From Planctomycetota bacterium (lineage in GTDB: Bacteria > Planctomycetota > SZUA-567 > H5-PLA8), in contig JAKLKQ010000020.1 in NCBI GenBank assembly GCA_023150555.1, positions 1-64,000 of the forward strand: a DNA stretch of 64,000 bases, written 5' to 3'. Below the pieces are notes generated by a model. The model ran no database searches, was not told the origin of the DNA, and saw nothing but the letters and a program-made list of their open reading frames with translations. The stretch's first letter is position 1; each line of letters starts with the position of its first letter. Shown piece after piece: positions 50,986 through 61,900 of this stretch. Made by a program: the position numbers and the translations under genes.

Positions 50986-53900
50986 GCGGGCGCCTCCTCT
51001 CGCGGTGCGGTACCTTCAAGCGCCTGTTCGCCGTGTGCGACGTACTCGTTGACGGCGTTCTCGCTGAGGCTGCGCCAGATCAGCATCTGTTTGCGCAGGC
51101 CGTCGACGAAGGCGTGGTTGCTGTCGCGCCACAGGTCCTCGGGGCCCGAGAGCCGCCGTAGCTGCAGGTCGAAGTGGTAGCGCTCTTTGCCGGGGTCGTG
51201 GCGCGGCACCAGGCGCAGTTCGTGCACGAGGTTCTGCTCGAAGGGCGCCAGCCAAACGCGCCCGCGCAATTCGGGGTCGGGCCCTACGCGTGCGAGTTCC
51301 GGATCGATCTCCAGCGCGAACGCGCCGCTGCGCTCGCCGCGGTGGAAGCCCAGGAACTCGAGCAGGAACTGCAGCATCCCGGTGACCTCGCGTAAGTCCG
51401 ACGCGACGAATGGCAGGTGGATCGTCCAGCGGTCGCCTTCGGGCTTGGTGTCGATGCGCCAGATGCGTTCCAGCGAGGGGTTCACCAGGCGCGATGCGAT
51501 GCGCATGGGGTACAGCACCGAGAGCAGGCTGGCGCTCGTCGCCAGCACCGCCGACCAGATCACGACCTTGCCGAAGTAATTCGGATAAAAGTTCTCGGGC
51601 AGCCAGCCCGCGCGGCGGAAGACGTCGAGCAGGATGATGCCGAGGAAGTAGCCCAGGACCGACGCGATACCCGCGTACACCAGCGCTTCGGCCAGGAACA
51701 TCCCCGCGACGTGCCTCGGCGCCAGGCCCACCGACGAAAAGACGTGGATCTCGCGGCGGCGCTCGTAGACGTTGCCGATCATGATCGCCAGCAGCATCAG
51801 GAAGGAGACCAAGAACGGCAGCAGCAGAAGGCTGCCCGACTTCAGCGATACGCGCGCGAAAGCGCTGAGCAACTCGACGCGGTCCTGCGCCTCCGGGTCC
51901 CACGGTGGCGCAATGCTGCTCAGGAATACGTCCAAGTGCTCGTGGTCGGCGGCGATGGACTCGGCGATTGCCCGGATCGTGCGCCGCTCGGCATTGTAGG
52001 CAGCCAGCGCGCGCAGCGCATCCGCATCGCCCGCCGGCAGCGCCGCCAGGCGCTCGGCCTCCGGCAACTCCAGCGTGCCCTGCGCTGCCTGCAGTACGCG
52101 CTCGGTCGTCGTGCCCAGCGCGCCGGCCTGGGCCGTATCGAGATACGCGCGCATTTCCTTCGTGCGCGCGTCGATCTCGGCGTCCGTGGGCGAGTCGGGC
52201 ACAAGTACCACGCTGTAAGCAGGCAGTAGTGCGGCCTTCTCGACGCGCAGCAGCGCTTCGGGAATGAAAAGCGCTTCGCGGGCGAGCAGGTGGTCGGGGC
52301 TGCTACCGTCGATGACGTTGCGGTAGAAGGCGACCGGCGTGACTGCCTTGCCGTCCAGGTCCACCAGTTCCGCGTCGGTGACGGTCGACCGCAGCAGACC
52401 GATCAGTTCCAGATCCTCGCCGAAGACGTTGACGCGGTCGCCTACCTTCAGCCGTTGGGTTCGCGCGGTCTCCTCGGCCAGCAGGCACGCGCGCACGTCG
52501 CTTTCGTTGAAAAAGCGTCCGTCGGTGATGGCCCGGTCCAGTCGCGAGATCGACGCTTCCTGCGGGCCTACGGCGATGGCGCCCTGCAGCGAGAAGGCGC
52601 GCGGCGGCTGCGCGGGTTCGCCGTCCTTCGCGCGCGGATGGGCGAAGGCGTTAAGCACCGCCATGTAATACGGCGTGTAGTACCGCCGCACCGCGACGTG
52701 CGCGCGGCCTTCGAAGCGCCGCACGATCAGGTCGACGGTCGCCTCGTTCATGCCCTTGGTGTGGTCGCCGGCGTTCATCACCTGCACGCCGCGGTAGCGG
52801 GCCTTCGGAAGCAGCTGCGCCTCGCGGTAGAAGCTGGTGTCGGCGGCGGTGCTGGTCAGCAGCACAAGGCTGGTGACAAGAATGGTGATCGTCGCGAGCG
52901 TCAGGCTGGTGCGCAGCCTGCGGCGGCGCATGTTGTTGACGGCCAGCGACAGCGCCGCGCCCAGCACGCCCCACTTCTCGGCGCCGGCCGCGTGGCGGCG
53001 CTTGAACTTCGCGCCTGGCTCGAGGGCCATCGCCACGCCTCGCTGGGCGATAATGAACAGCGCCGGAAGCGTCATGATCACGATCACGAACGTCACCACG
53101 GTGACGAAGATGTTGCTGGCGAGGTGGAAGCCCGGGTGGAAGACGTACAACAGCCCCGTGAAGGCGAAGAAGACAAACGCTGCGAAGCCGAAGGTCCGCA
53201 GATGCGTCGGCTGCGGGAAGAGCAGGCGCTCGACGAGGTATCCGAAGGGTACGAGCAGGAGGAAGTAAAAGATCGTCGTGGAGACGACATCCAGCAGCAG
53301 GCGGAAGGCGCCGCGGTACGCCATGGCCTCGGCGGACCAGAAGAGTTCCCCGGCGGCCTCGGCTGCGGAGGATTTTCCTCTCTGCCGCAGCTCGGCGGCC
53401 TCCTCGCGATGCAGGTCGGCGCGAGCCTGGAAGAGGTTGGCCTCGGGACTCTTCACGTTCAGGCTCGCGTAATCCGCGAGGCGCTTCTCGGTCAACCGCG
53501 CCAGCTGCTCGCCGCCGAGTTTTGTCGTGCGCAGCAGCTTGCGGTCCTCGCCTTCGTACACGCGGAAACCCAGGTAGTCGGAGTCGGGCAGCAGCCGCGC
53601 GTCGATGGGCGCGCCGTGCGCGGGCGGCGCCGCATCGCCCGGGCGCACCTTGGCGTCGGCGTCGAGTTCCGCGAGGACGTGGGCCAGCGGCAGGCCATCT
53701 TTTTCGGCGCGCGCGGTCAGTTCGGCGCGGAGCTTGGGATCGTCGTTGAAGAGGGCGGGCTTCTTCTCCAGTGTCCCGGCCAGGATCTCGCAGCGCAGGC
53801 CGGGCTTGAGGAAGACCATGGCGGTGTTGCGGAACTGGATCCACGCGTAGCTGTCGGCTTCCGTGTGCGTGCCGACCTCGCGCACGTTCCGCACGGGCAG

Positions 53901-56249
53901 CCAGGGGTCTTCGCAGTCGTCCTGGGACATGCCGATGCCGCCCTGCCGTTTGTACTCGTTCTCGACGGGCTTGCTCCGGTTCACGCGGTCGCGGTCCACG
54001 AGGGAGAAAAGCGTCAACGCGCCGCAGGGGAAGATCGGCACCTGCAGCTGGATGCGCGGCGCGGTCAGCGCGCGGTCGAGGAAGTGGAACTCCGCGTCGC
54101 CATGAAAGCCCTGGTCGAAGGCGTGCGTGATGCGCCCTGCGCCGTCGAGGGTGAAGGCCAGCGCGTCGTACGCGACGTCGATGCTGGCGGAATACACGTT
54201 GCGGAAGGTGGCCGTGCCGTCGGGCCCGGCCTCGGCAACGTAGGCCGTCGCGAAGGCGTCCATCTGCCGGTGGATGAAGCGCGACGGCGAGAGCGGGCGG
54301 GGCCAATACGCGTAGCTGCGCCCGCGCAGGAAGCGCGTGTCGGAGGGCACCAGCACGACGAAGGTGCTGCCGTGGTCGGGCGGCTTCTTGTCGTACCAGA
54401 CGATCTCGGGATTCCAGCGCACGACCTGCACGTCTATGCGGTTGTAGCCGCCGCTGCCGCGGTACGGCTGCGCGGCGTGCGCGGGGAACAGGTTTGGTTC
54501 CAGGTCTGCCAGCCCGCCCAGCAGCGCGGCGGAAAGTTCCAACTGCGGGCGCAGGTTCTCCGCCTGAGGCATCCACGGGTCGATGGTATCGATGCAGGAG
54601 AAGTGGCGCTGGCGGTGGGCGTTGCACGTTTTCAGCGCGATAGAGAGCCCTCCGATCTGCGTCAACATCTGGTTCGCGGTGGGATGGCTAACGGCATCGC
54701 TGTTCGGCGGCCAGTACTCAAGCGGCGCGAGCCACAGCTGCCACTGGTTGCCGGGCATCGTCGGGCGCCCGCTGTAGAAGGCGTACTTCGAGAGCCGGTC
54801 GCCGCGGTCCTGCAGCGGGCGGTTGCTGAGGTCCTCGAGCTGGTCGACCCAGCCGGGCTCGCGGCGGTCGACGGTGAAGAGCATCTTCTTGAGGAATCCG
54901 AAGTGCGCGCCGTGCACGGCGTCGGCAGCGGATTCGTCGGTGAGGATCAGCGCGTCGGACTCGGGGTTCAGGTCCACGCCGACGGCCATCGCGATACGGT
55001 CGCCCACGGCATCCTTGATCGCGTCGCAATAGGCCCGCGCGGGGGCCTGCTCCTGCCAGTGCCCGCTCACGAGCACGAAGCGCAGGGAGAAGGCCGGCGG
55101 GTGTTCCGCGAAGTACTCGAAGAGCGCCAGCCACGCCGCGGGCCCGAAGGCCTCCTGCCCGCCGAAGCTCAGCGCGGGGGCGATCGACTGCGCGTCGGCG
55201 TGCGCCATGACCAGGAATTCGCGCGCTCTCTGCGTGCCCGGTACGAAGGCCTCCAGTACGGGCGCTTGGACGGTGCGCAGTGTCGCGTTCACGCGCAGCG
55301 TGCCGCCGCGTCCGGCGCGCGCGGCTTCGCGCACCGCGTCGGTCTCGTCCTTCACGTACGCGCGGGGGAGGTTCAGCGGCACGAGCTTGAGGAACTTCTC
55401 GCTGGCCTGCCGCGTCGTCTCGCCCAGGCCGTCGTCCGAGGCCAGGAAGACGGCGCCCACGGCGCCGCGTTCGGCGGCTTTCAGCCAGGCGCGCCCGCTG
55501 CCGAACTCGAAGACCGCGATGCACCCTTCGACGGTGCGCGCGTTGAAGTCCTCGTCTTCGCCCTCGCCGAGGTACACCAACGGCGCGCGCAGGCCCTCCT
55601 TGGGCGTGGCGCAGGGCTGGATCAGGTTGGGCTGCAGGGCGTAGGCCATGACGTTCGTGGTTGTGCCGTCCGCGCCGGCGAACTCGAAGGCGCTGCCTTC
55701 GTCCAGCGCCACGGCGACGGGAAAGTTCGTGCGCCGAAGCGCGCGTTCGGGCGGCGGATCGGCCAGGGCTGCGGCGTCGCCGTCTTGCGTCTGCGTCCAG
55801 CCGCGCGCGGCAAACACTTCCGCGGCGTAGGCGAAGCATTTCTCCAGGCCGGGCGTGCCGGTTTGCCGCGGGCCCAGCCCAGCGATACGCTTTGCGTGCT
55901 CGATCGTGCGGTCGAAGGCCGGCCCGCCGCCTTCGGTCAGGCGCGCGCGGGCGGTGGCCTCGTCGAGTTTCGGGATTCCGTAGTCTGAGACGCGCCCGGG
56001 TGAGGCCAGCCAGCCCAGTGCGAGAATCTCCACGATGGCCGCGACCAGGGCCAGGCGCATCAACCGCCCGCTTTCGCGTTGCCGCCCTGCGGCGAAGATG
56101 GCCGTCGGCACGACGGCCGCCGCCGCGGCCGCGCCCGCCGCCAGAAGCGCGCCCGCCGGGGCGACGCCGTTGGCCATCGCGCCGAAGAGCGTTGCGGCGC
56201 CGAGGTACAGCGGCGCCAGCGCGACGTGCAGGAGCTTTGGCTTCGCCAT
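50982..56249 (-). CDS. PA/M28 peptidase-like domain fused to FtsX-type permease
   Basis: 1755 aa from the ATG at 56249 (GGAGG about 10 bases upstream, 14 bp after the preceding stop). Open reading continues much further upstream, but there it is a shadow of the DUF6785 gene. Three TMs lie in the first 90 residues. A PA-like insert (about 225-270, VEGCIAVFEFGSGRAW) and an M28-like domain (about 340-480) follow. The latter keeps H-x-D (MAHADAQ), but the loop after it (SFGGQEAFGPAAW) lacks an obvious Asp/Glu pair, so peptidase activity is doubtful. TMs at about 970-1060 come next, then two FtsX-type blocks (about 1110 and 1480 on) with YERRREIHVFSSVGLAPRHV. No ATPase gene is near. Confidence 0.8.
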   Translation of the reverse strand: MAKPKLLHVALAPLYLGAATLFGAMANGVAPAGALLAAGAAAAAAVVPTAIFAAGRQRESGRLMRLALVAAIVEILALGWLASPGRVSDYGIPKLDEATARARLTEGGGPAFDRTIEHAKRIAGLGPRQTGTPGLEKCFAYAAEVFAARGWTQTQDGDAAALADPPPERALRRTNFPVAVALDEGSAFEFAGADGTTTNVMAYALQPNLIQPCATPKEGLRAPLVYLGEGEDEDFNARTVEGCIAVFEFGSGRAWLKAAERGAVGAVFLASDDGLGETTRQASEKFLKLVPLNLPRAYVKDETDAVREAARAGRGGTLRVNATLRTVQAPVLEAFVPGTQRAREFLVMAHADAQSIAPALSFGGQEAFGPAAWLALFEYFAEHPPAFSLRFVLVSGHWQEQAPARAYCDAIKDAVGDRIAMAVGVDLNPESDALILTDESAADAVHGAHFGFLKKMLFTVDRREPGWVDQLEDLSNRPLQDRGDRLSKYAFYSGRPTMPGNQWQLWLAPLEYWPPNSDAVSHPTANQMLTQIGGLSIALKTCNAHRQRHFSCIDTIDPWMPQAENLRPQLELSAALLGGLADLEPNLFPAHAAQPYRGSGGYNRIDVQVVRWNPEIVWYDKKPPDHGSTFVVLVPSDTRFLRGRSYAYWPRPLSPSRFIHRQMDAFATAYVAEAGPDGTATFRNVYSASIDVAYDALAFTLDGAGRITHAFDQGFHGDAEFHFLDRALTAPRIQLQVPIFPCGALTLFSLVDRDRVNRSKPVENEYKRQGGIGMSQDDCEDPWLPVRNVREVGTHTEADSYAWIQFRNTAMVFLKPGLRCEILAGTLEKKPALFNDDPKLRAELTARAEKDGLPLAHVLAELDADAKVRPGDAAPPAHGAPIDARLLPDSDYLGFRVYEGEDRKLLRTTKLGGEQLARLTEKRLADYASLNVKSPEANLFQARADLHREEAAELRQRGKSSAAEAAGELFWSAEAMAYRGAFRLLLDVVSTTIFYFLLLVPFGYLVERLLFPQPTHLRTFGFAAFVFFAFTGLLYVFHPGFHLASNIFVTVVTFVIVIMTLPALFIIAQRGVAMALEPGAKFKRRHAAGAEKWGVLGAALSLAVNNMRRRRLRTSLTLATITILVTSLVLLTSTAADTSFYREAQLLPKARYRGVQVMNAGDHTKGMNEATVDLIVRRFEGRAHVAVRRYYTPYYMAVLNAFAHPRAKDGEPAQPPRAFSLQGAIAVGPQEASISRLDRAITDGRFFNESDVRACLLAEETARTQRLKVGDRVNVFGEDLELIGLLRSTVTDAELVDLDGKAVTPVAFYRNVIDGSSPDHLLAREALFIPEALLRVEKAALLPAYSVVLVPDSPTDAEIDARTKEMRAYLDTAQAGALGTTTERVLQAAQGTLELPEAERLAALPAGDADALRALAAYNAERRTIRAIAESIAADHEHLDVFLSSIAPPWDPEAQDRVELLSAFARVSLKSGSLLLLPFLVSFLMLLAIMIGNVYERRREIHVFSSVGLAPRHVAGMFLAEALVYAGIASVLGYFLGIILLDVFRRAGWLPENFYPNYFGKVVIWSAVLATSASLLSVLYPMRIASRLVNPSLERIWRIDTKPEGDRWTIHLPFVASDLREVTGMLQFLLEFLGFHRGERSGAFALEIDPELARVGPDPELRGRVWLAPFEQNLVHELRLVPRHDPGKERYHFDLQLRRLSGPEDLWRDSNHAFVDGLRKQMLIWRSLSENAVNEYVAHGEQALEGTAPREEAPA

Positions 56250-56263
56250 CCGGCGGGCCTCCG

Positions 56264-58693
56264 CTACAGGGCCAGGCCGCGTGCGAGCAGCACGGCCGAG
56301 AGGAACAGGTAGAGCATCATCCCCATGACGATGCCCATCAGCGCGTAGACCAGCCATGGCATGACCTTCTCCTGGAAGGCGCGCACGCCGTACCAGCGGA
56401 AGATGACGCTCTTGGCCAGCCACGCCAGCAGCCAGGTGAACCAGCAGTCGTCGGTGCCCAGCGCGGTGTGGCTGCTCCAGGCCGCGGCGATGAACATGCC
56501 CATGGGCTCGATGGGGAAGCGCGCGTAGCGCCGCCGCAGCGCGAAGCAGACGATGTAGATCCCCGCGCCCAGCAGTACCCATTCGACGCCGTAGGTCGTG
56601 AACTGGCCCGGGCGCATCTTCACGTAGTAGTTGTAGGCCTTGTTCGTGGTGAGGAAGTAATTGCCCCATGCGCCGGCCATGGGCATGTTGTCGTAGCCGA
56701 TGTAATGCACGGCGACCAGGAACAGCGGCATGCCGATGGCCAGCGCCAGCACCGTGGCGATCGCGACGCCCTTGAAGATGTCCCGCACCTTCGCCTTGGT
56801 GCTGTCGGCCAGCGCGAAGGCGTCGAGGATCTGGCCGCTGGAGCCCAGGCCCTGGCTGTACCCGCCGAAGGTCTCCATCTGGTACAGGCTCTGGTAGCTC
56901 AGCACGTTGTCGGGCACGGCGATGGCGCTGCCCGGCGCCATGGGCACGGTGTGGGTCAGGCCGAAGGTGTGCCAGTTGAACCAGACGCCGGTGTGGAGGA
57001 TGGCGTTGAAGTCGAAGTACTGGAAGCCGCCGTAGGCGCGCATGCGGATGTGGTGGAAGTTGAAGACGAAAATCATCGCCAGCGCGTAGACCAGGACGCC
57101 CGCGCGGGAGAGTGCCGGGTAGCCGGTCTCGCCTTCGCCGAAGAAGACGAGCCCCACGAAGAACGCGAAGCTGAGGAAGAAGCCGAAGGCCAGTTCGCGC
57201 GGGCCCAGGGCGTCGGTCTCCTTCCGCACCGCGCGCGACCACAGGCCCCGCACCAGGTCTCGGATCTCGCGCCGGTTGAACCACAGCGCCGAGACGGTGA
57301 TGCCCACGTAGCCGCCGTAGCGGAATACGTAATTGAGCACGCTCATGCCGAACGAGACGCCCAGCGTGTTCAGCGCGGCCTTGAGCCCGAAGTAGAAAAG
57401 CACGAACGTCAGCACGGTCGTGAAAAGCAGGTCCAGCGGGAAGAGCAGGATGAACAGCAGCACCAGCGGCAGCAGCGTCAGCTTGAAGTCCACGCCGGAA
57501 ATCAGGTTGAGCCCGGTCAGGTCCAGGTCGAGAAGCGGCGCCGACGGCGCCATCGACGGCGCGTCGGTCTCGCTGATCGTCGTCAGGCCCTTTACGCACA
57601 GCAATAACCCCAGCAGGAAGGCTACGGCCAGGGCGGGGCGCGGGAAGCTGACCTGCTTCTTGGCGTCGTCCTGCGGCGCGCCGGGGGTGGGGAAGAGCGC
57701 GTGCTCGGTCAGGCGCGCGTACGGGAAGGGCAGGCGTTCGCGTTCGATCCAACTTGCGCGGAAGACCATCAGCCCGAAGACGATCGCCAGGTGGAAGGCC
57801 AGCATCGTGAAGAACCAGTAGGCCAGCGGCTTGGCCCAGGCGCCCCACGGCACGGCGACCTTGCCCTTGCGGAAGCTACGCAGCGCGTCGGCGTTGCGGA
57901 TGCACTGCGGCCCGCGTTCGGCCAGGTCCGCGGCCGTCTCGGCGACCCACACCAGGTAGGCCTTCTGGCGCGCGTCGAGTTCAACGCCCGGCGAAGCCAG
58001 GGCCTCCTGCGCGTCGCGGGCGGCCTGCGCGGCGCCTTCGATCTCGCGCAGCGCGGCGAGCACGTCCTGGCTGGGGTCGAGTGCCTCGGCCACCGCGCGC
58101 GATTCGGCCAGCGCGGCCTCGCAGCGCGCGCGCGCGGCCTCGATGCGCCCCGGCGCCTCGGCGGGCGGCGGCGGATCCTGCGGCGCGCGGCGCGGGGTGC
58201 CGTCCTCCTCCGGCGGCAGTTCCAGGTACGGGCAGCGCCCGTCGGGCGGTTCGACGCGCGGCACCGGCCCGATGTGCGGGTTGGGCGCCCAAAAGTCCGG
58301 CACCAGGGCGCGCTCCCCGGCCTCGACTTTGCTCTTGTTGGTGAAGTGGTTGACGATCGCCGATTCCAGCGACAGGCGTCCCATCGCGGCCGTCGGGATG
58401 CCCGCCAGCAGCAGCGCGAAGATGAAGGTGTACTCCGCGCCCGTCGGACGGCGGTGCTCGGGCAGGAAGTCGGCGAAGAGTTTCAGCGCGAAGAGCGTGA
58501 AGATCGCGCCGAAGCCGCCGACCAGCAGCAGGTGCTGGTCGCGCAGGGCTTCGTGGGGTTCGGCGAAGGCGAGCAGGACGATCCACAGCAGCAGGAGCGG
58601 CAGGCCCAGCGCCAGGCTGCGCTTCGTCAGCGCCGGGGCCTGCAGCGGGCCGCCGGATTCGGCGGCGGACGGGTGGGCGTCGGGTTCGGCCAT
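56264..58693 (-). CDS. DUF6785-family polytopic membrane protein with coiled insert
   Basis: 809 aa. Four TMs lie in the first 130 residues. A soluble Pro/Ala/Glu-rich insert with coiled-coil-like helices (about 140-275) follows, then at least ten TMs. W-I-E-R-E-R-L-P-F-P-Y-A-R-L-T is the DUF6785 signature at about 320. The last third (MRAYGGFQYFDFNAILH, then GTDDCWFTWLLAWLAK) corresponds to the DUF6784-type end. A distant OPT-transporter relation is likely. First gene of the operon, 14 bp before the M28/FtsX fusion. Function of DUF6785 is unknown. Confidence 0.78.
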   Translation of the reverse strand: MAEPDAHPSAAESGGPLQAPALTKRSLALGLPLLLLWIVLLAFAEPHEALRDQHLLLVGGFGAIFTLFALKLFADFLPEHRRPTGAEYTFIFALLLAGIPTAAMGRLSLESAIVNHFTNKSKVEAGERALVPDFWAPNPHIGPVPRVEPPDGRCPYLELPPEEDGTPRRAPQDPPPPAEAPGRIEAARARCEAALAESRAVAEALDPSQDVLAALREIEGAAQAARDAQEALASPGVELDARQKAYLVWVAETAADLAERGPQCIRNADALRSFRKGKVAVPWGAWAKPLAYWFFTMLAFHLAIVFGLMVFRASWIERERLPFPYARLTEHALFPTPGAPQDDAKKQVSFPRPALAVAFLLGLLLCVKGLTTISETDAPSMAPSAPLLDLDLTGLNLISGVDFKLTLLPLVLLFILLFPLDLLFTTVLTFVLFYFGLKAALNTLGVSFGMSVLNYVFRYGGYVGITVSALWFNRREIRDLVRGLWSRAVRKETDALGPRELAFGFFLSFAFFVGLVFFGEGETGYPALSRAGVLVYALAMIFVFNFHHIRMRAYGGFQYFDFNAILHTGVWFNWHTFGLTHTVPMAPGSAIAVPDNVLSYQSLYQMETFGGYSQGLGSSGQILDAFALADSTKAKVRDIFKGVAIATVLALAIGMPLFLVAVHYIGYDNMPMAGAWGNYFLTTNKAYNYYVKMRPGQFTTYGVEWVLLGAGIYIVCFALRRRYARFPIEPMGMFIAAAWSSHTALGTDDCWFTWLLAWLAKSVIFRWYGVRAFQEKVMPWLVYALMGIVMGMMLYLFLSAVLLARGLAL

Positions 58694-58928
58694 GAGGCTT
58701 CGCGGCGTTCTCCGGGTCCCGGGCCGCCACGCGCGGCGCCGCCTCCTTTTAAAGGGGCGTTACGGGACGGTTCATAAAGCTTAGAAGGCACCCTATGTTG
58801 ACCGTTTGCACAGGGTGAGCAACCGCATTTCCCGGCCCGCCGGAGGGCGACGCGGCCCCCGCCTTGCATGGGGCGGCGTGTCGGGGATAGGATGGCCTCC
58901 GGTGCGAGGTGCTCTTGCGTTGAACGCG
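58694..58928. other. Divergent intergenic region
   Basis: Between the minus-strand DUF6785 operon and the plus-strand TPR-transglutaminase gene. It holds an A+T-rich patch (CCTTTTAAAGG at about 58745-58755, TTCATAAAGCTTAG at about 58771-58784) and TTGACC at 58798-58803. These are plausible promoter parts for either direction, but no full -35/-10 pair is convincing. Confidence 0.4.
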
Positions 58929-61900
58929 ATGCTCCTTCTTGCGCAGGCGGCGGAGACGGAGGCGGTGGCCCCGGATGGCGGCGTACCGCGCCCGCTGCTG
59001 GGCGTGCTGGTGCTGCTTGCCGCGGCGGCGGCGTGGGTCTGCGCCCGGGCCGCCCGGAACCCGCTCGCTAACGCGCGCTGCTTCCACGGGCTGGCGCTGG
59101 TGCTTGGTGCGGCGGCGCTGGCGCTGCCGGTCTATATCGCGATCGGCGGAAGCGGGGGGCTGGCGGCCGCGGCGGCGTCGGCCGGCGCGCTGGCGCTGGT
59201 CGGCGCGGTGGTCGCGGTGCTGGGCCTGAGCGAGGCCGCGCAGGTGAAGACGTACGTCCGCGGGCGCGCCGCCGCCGTGGCCGCGCTGGCGCTGACGGCG
59301 GCGCTGTTCGGGACCCTCGGTTACGCCTGGCAGAGCGGCAGCGAACCCGCCGTGGCCTTGGCTCCGTTGCCGCCGCCTTCCGAGCTCGCACCGGCACCGC
59401 ATGCGCCGCCCGCGCCCGTCGAACCCGCCGTACCGGCGGCGCCGACGCCCGCACCACCGGTCGAAGCCGCCCAGCCGGAGGGCGAGACGGTACCGGTCTA
59501 CGATTACAGACAGGTGCGTGAGATCTCGAAGCGCTTCGGCCACACGCTTCGTTACCTCGAAGACAAGGACTGGAAGATTTGGAAGAACCTCGCGTCCGAT
59601 CTGCCCGAGGCCGAGTTGGGGCTGCTGGCCGGCGATACCGCGGCGTTCATCGTCGTGCCGGTGTGGATGCGCGAAGCCGACCTGCCAATGGACGCCGTGG
59701 CGGCCGGCCTGCTGGACGTGCTCGAGATTGACTATCCGAGCCCGAGGGTGCATGCGGAACCCATGCGCAGGATGGGCGACACCGAGATTCAGGAACTCAC
59801 GTTCGGACGCCAAAAAGCGGACGAGGGCTGGCTTTATCGCTTCCGCGTGTACCGCCGCGGCGCCTTCGCCTGGCTGGTGGGCGGGTGGTGGGAACCGGAA
59901 TCCGACGTGAGCGCGAAGCAGGTCGCCGAGTTGCTCGATGGATTCGCGCTGTCGGAGGATCTGCCCGAAGCGCCGGACCTGGCCAAGGCGAAGCCGGGCG
60001 AACAGGACCGCCACCGCGGCTTCTTCAACGTGGTGGGCCTGTACTACTACGACAAGCGCCAGTACGGGAAGGCGCTGGACTTCTTTCGCGCCGGCTTCGA
60101 GACCGGGCGCGCCGACGCGGCGATACTCGGAAACGTGGCCGAGACCTTCAAGCAGCTCAAGCGCGCCGAAGAGGGCCTTGAGTACCTGGAGGCGCACACG
60201 TCGAAGTTCCCCGGCGACCACGGCCTGGCGGTGCGGCGCGCCGAGTTCCTGATGCAACTGGGCCGCACGGCGCGGGCGCTGGACGCCTACGCGCAGGTCT
60301 TCGGCGGGGGCTGGGTGGACGACGCGGCCTTCGCGGACCTCGTGCGCGCGCTCAACCGAGCCGGGCGCATGGAGGACGCGGTCCGCTGGCTGGACATCTA
60401 CGCCAAGCGCAGCAACACCGCCGGCGTGCAGCTGCTGCGTGCCGAGACCCTGCGCGCGCTGCAGAAGGACGACGAGGCCGCCGGGGTGCTGGAGAAGCTG
60501 CTGGCCGCCGAACCTCGCAACGCGGGCGCGGTCTTCACGCTCATCGACCTGCACGCCGACAACGAGCGCCACCGCGAGGCCCTGGAGTTGTGCACCAAGG
60601 CTATCGGCAACAGCCTGGCCAGCGCGGACCTCTATTACGCCAAGGGCGACGCCGAGTGCGGCCTGAAGTGGTACCGCGACGCGAAGGCGTCGTTCGAGGA
60701 AGCGCTGCGCCGAAGCCCCAACGACGAGGAAATCCAGGCGTACCTAGCCTACGTCAACGGGCTGCTGGGCGAAGGCGCCAACACCGCGATCAAGGCGCCC
60801 ATCCCCGAAGTGCCGCTGCCCGTGGAACTCGCGACGAATCCCGATCCCGCCGCGCACGCCGCGTACCTGAAGGACGCCGGCGCCTACTACCTGCTGCGTG
60901 CCACCGGCGTCGCGTTGACCCCCGGCGAGGCCCTGCGCACCACCGAGTACCTGAAGGCGAAGGTCGTCCAGGCGCGCAGCCTGGAGGCCTTCAGCACCTT
61001 CCAGTTCGCTTTCGACCCGCTGGGCGAAGCCATCTTCGTCAACCGCCTGCGCGTCCTCGACGGCGACGGGAAACTGGTCAGCGAGGGCCGCGTCGAGGCC
61101 TATTACGTGCTCGACCATCCCGCCCAGGAGATGGCGACCAACGACAAGCTGCTGACGGTGCCCGTGCCGGGCCTGCAGACGGGCTACACGGTGGAGCTGG
61201 TGGTCACGCGCCGGGAGTTCGCGCCCTGCGAGCGCCTGCCGTTCGCGCGCCGGGTCCTTGCGCACGCCACCCCGGTGCTCGCGATGGCCTACTGGATCCA
61301 GGGGGACCTCGCCAACGTCAAGACGGGCGAACTGCGCCTGCCCGTACCCGTCGTGCGCGACGGATTGAAGCTGTGGCGCGTGGACGCGCCCGAGGTCTAC
61401 CGCTGGGAGCCGCTGCAGGACGAGGCCGAGGAGTTCCTGCCCATGCTCTTTGCCGGCGACGCGCGCGACGAATGGGCCGCGCAGGGCCGCGAGCACCTGG
61501 ACGAGATGAAGGAGAAACTCGTCCTCGACGAAAATACGCGCGCGATGGCCGCCGCCGCGCTGAAGGGCATCGTAGGTCGGCCGGAAAAGATCCGCGCGGC
61601 GGTGAAGTTCATCCAGGACAACCTGACCTACCGCGCGATCGAGTTCGGCGAGCGCGCGCGCATCCCCAACGACACCGCGCGGATCATGAAGGACCGCTAC
61701 GGCGACTGCAAGGACCACGCGCTGCTGCTGCACCTGATCTTGAAGGACGCCGGGATCGCGTCGCACCTTGCGCTGGTCAGCACCGACACGCCCGTTGCCG
61801 CCGACTTCCCTTCGCTGGACCAGTTCGACCACATGATCGTCTGCGTGCCGGACGGCATCGCCGGCGGCGGAAAGGGCCCGGCCTTCATCGACCCCACCGA

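Noticed and set aside
56250-57848. Upstream extension of the giant FtsX fusion to a 2288-aa protein
   Set aside because: The extra 533 residues overlap the DUF6785 gene in another frame and have Arg/Ala shadow composition. The ATG at 56249 has a proper RBS and begins a membrane protein.
58806-58928. TTG start at 58806 for the TPR-transglutaminase gene
   Set aside because: The first 41 codons encode an Arg/Gly/Pro-rich stretch before the first membrane helix, with no RBS; later starts fit better.
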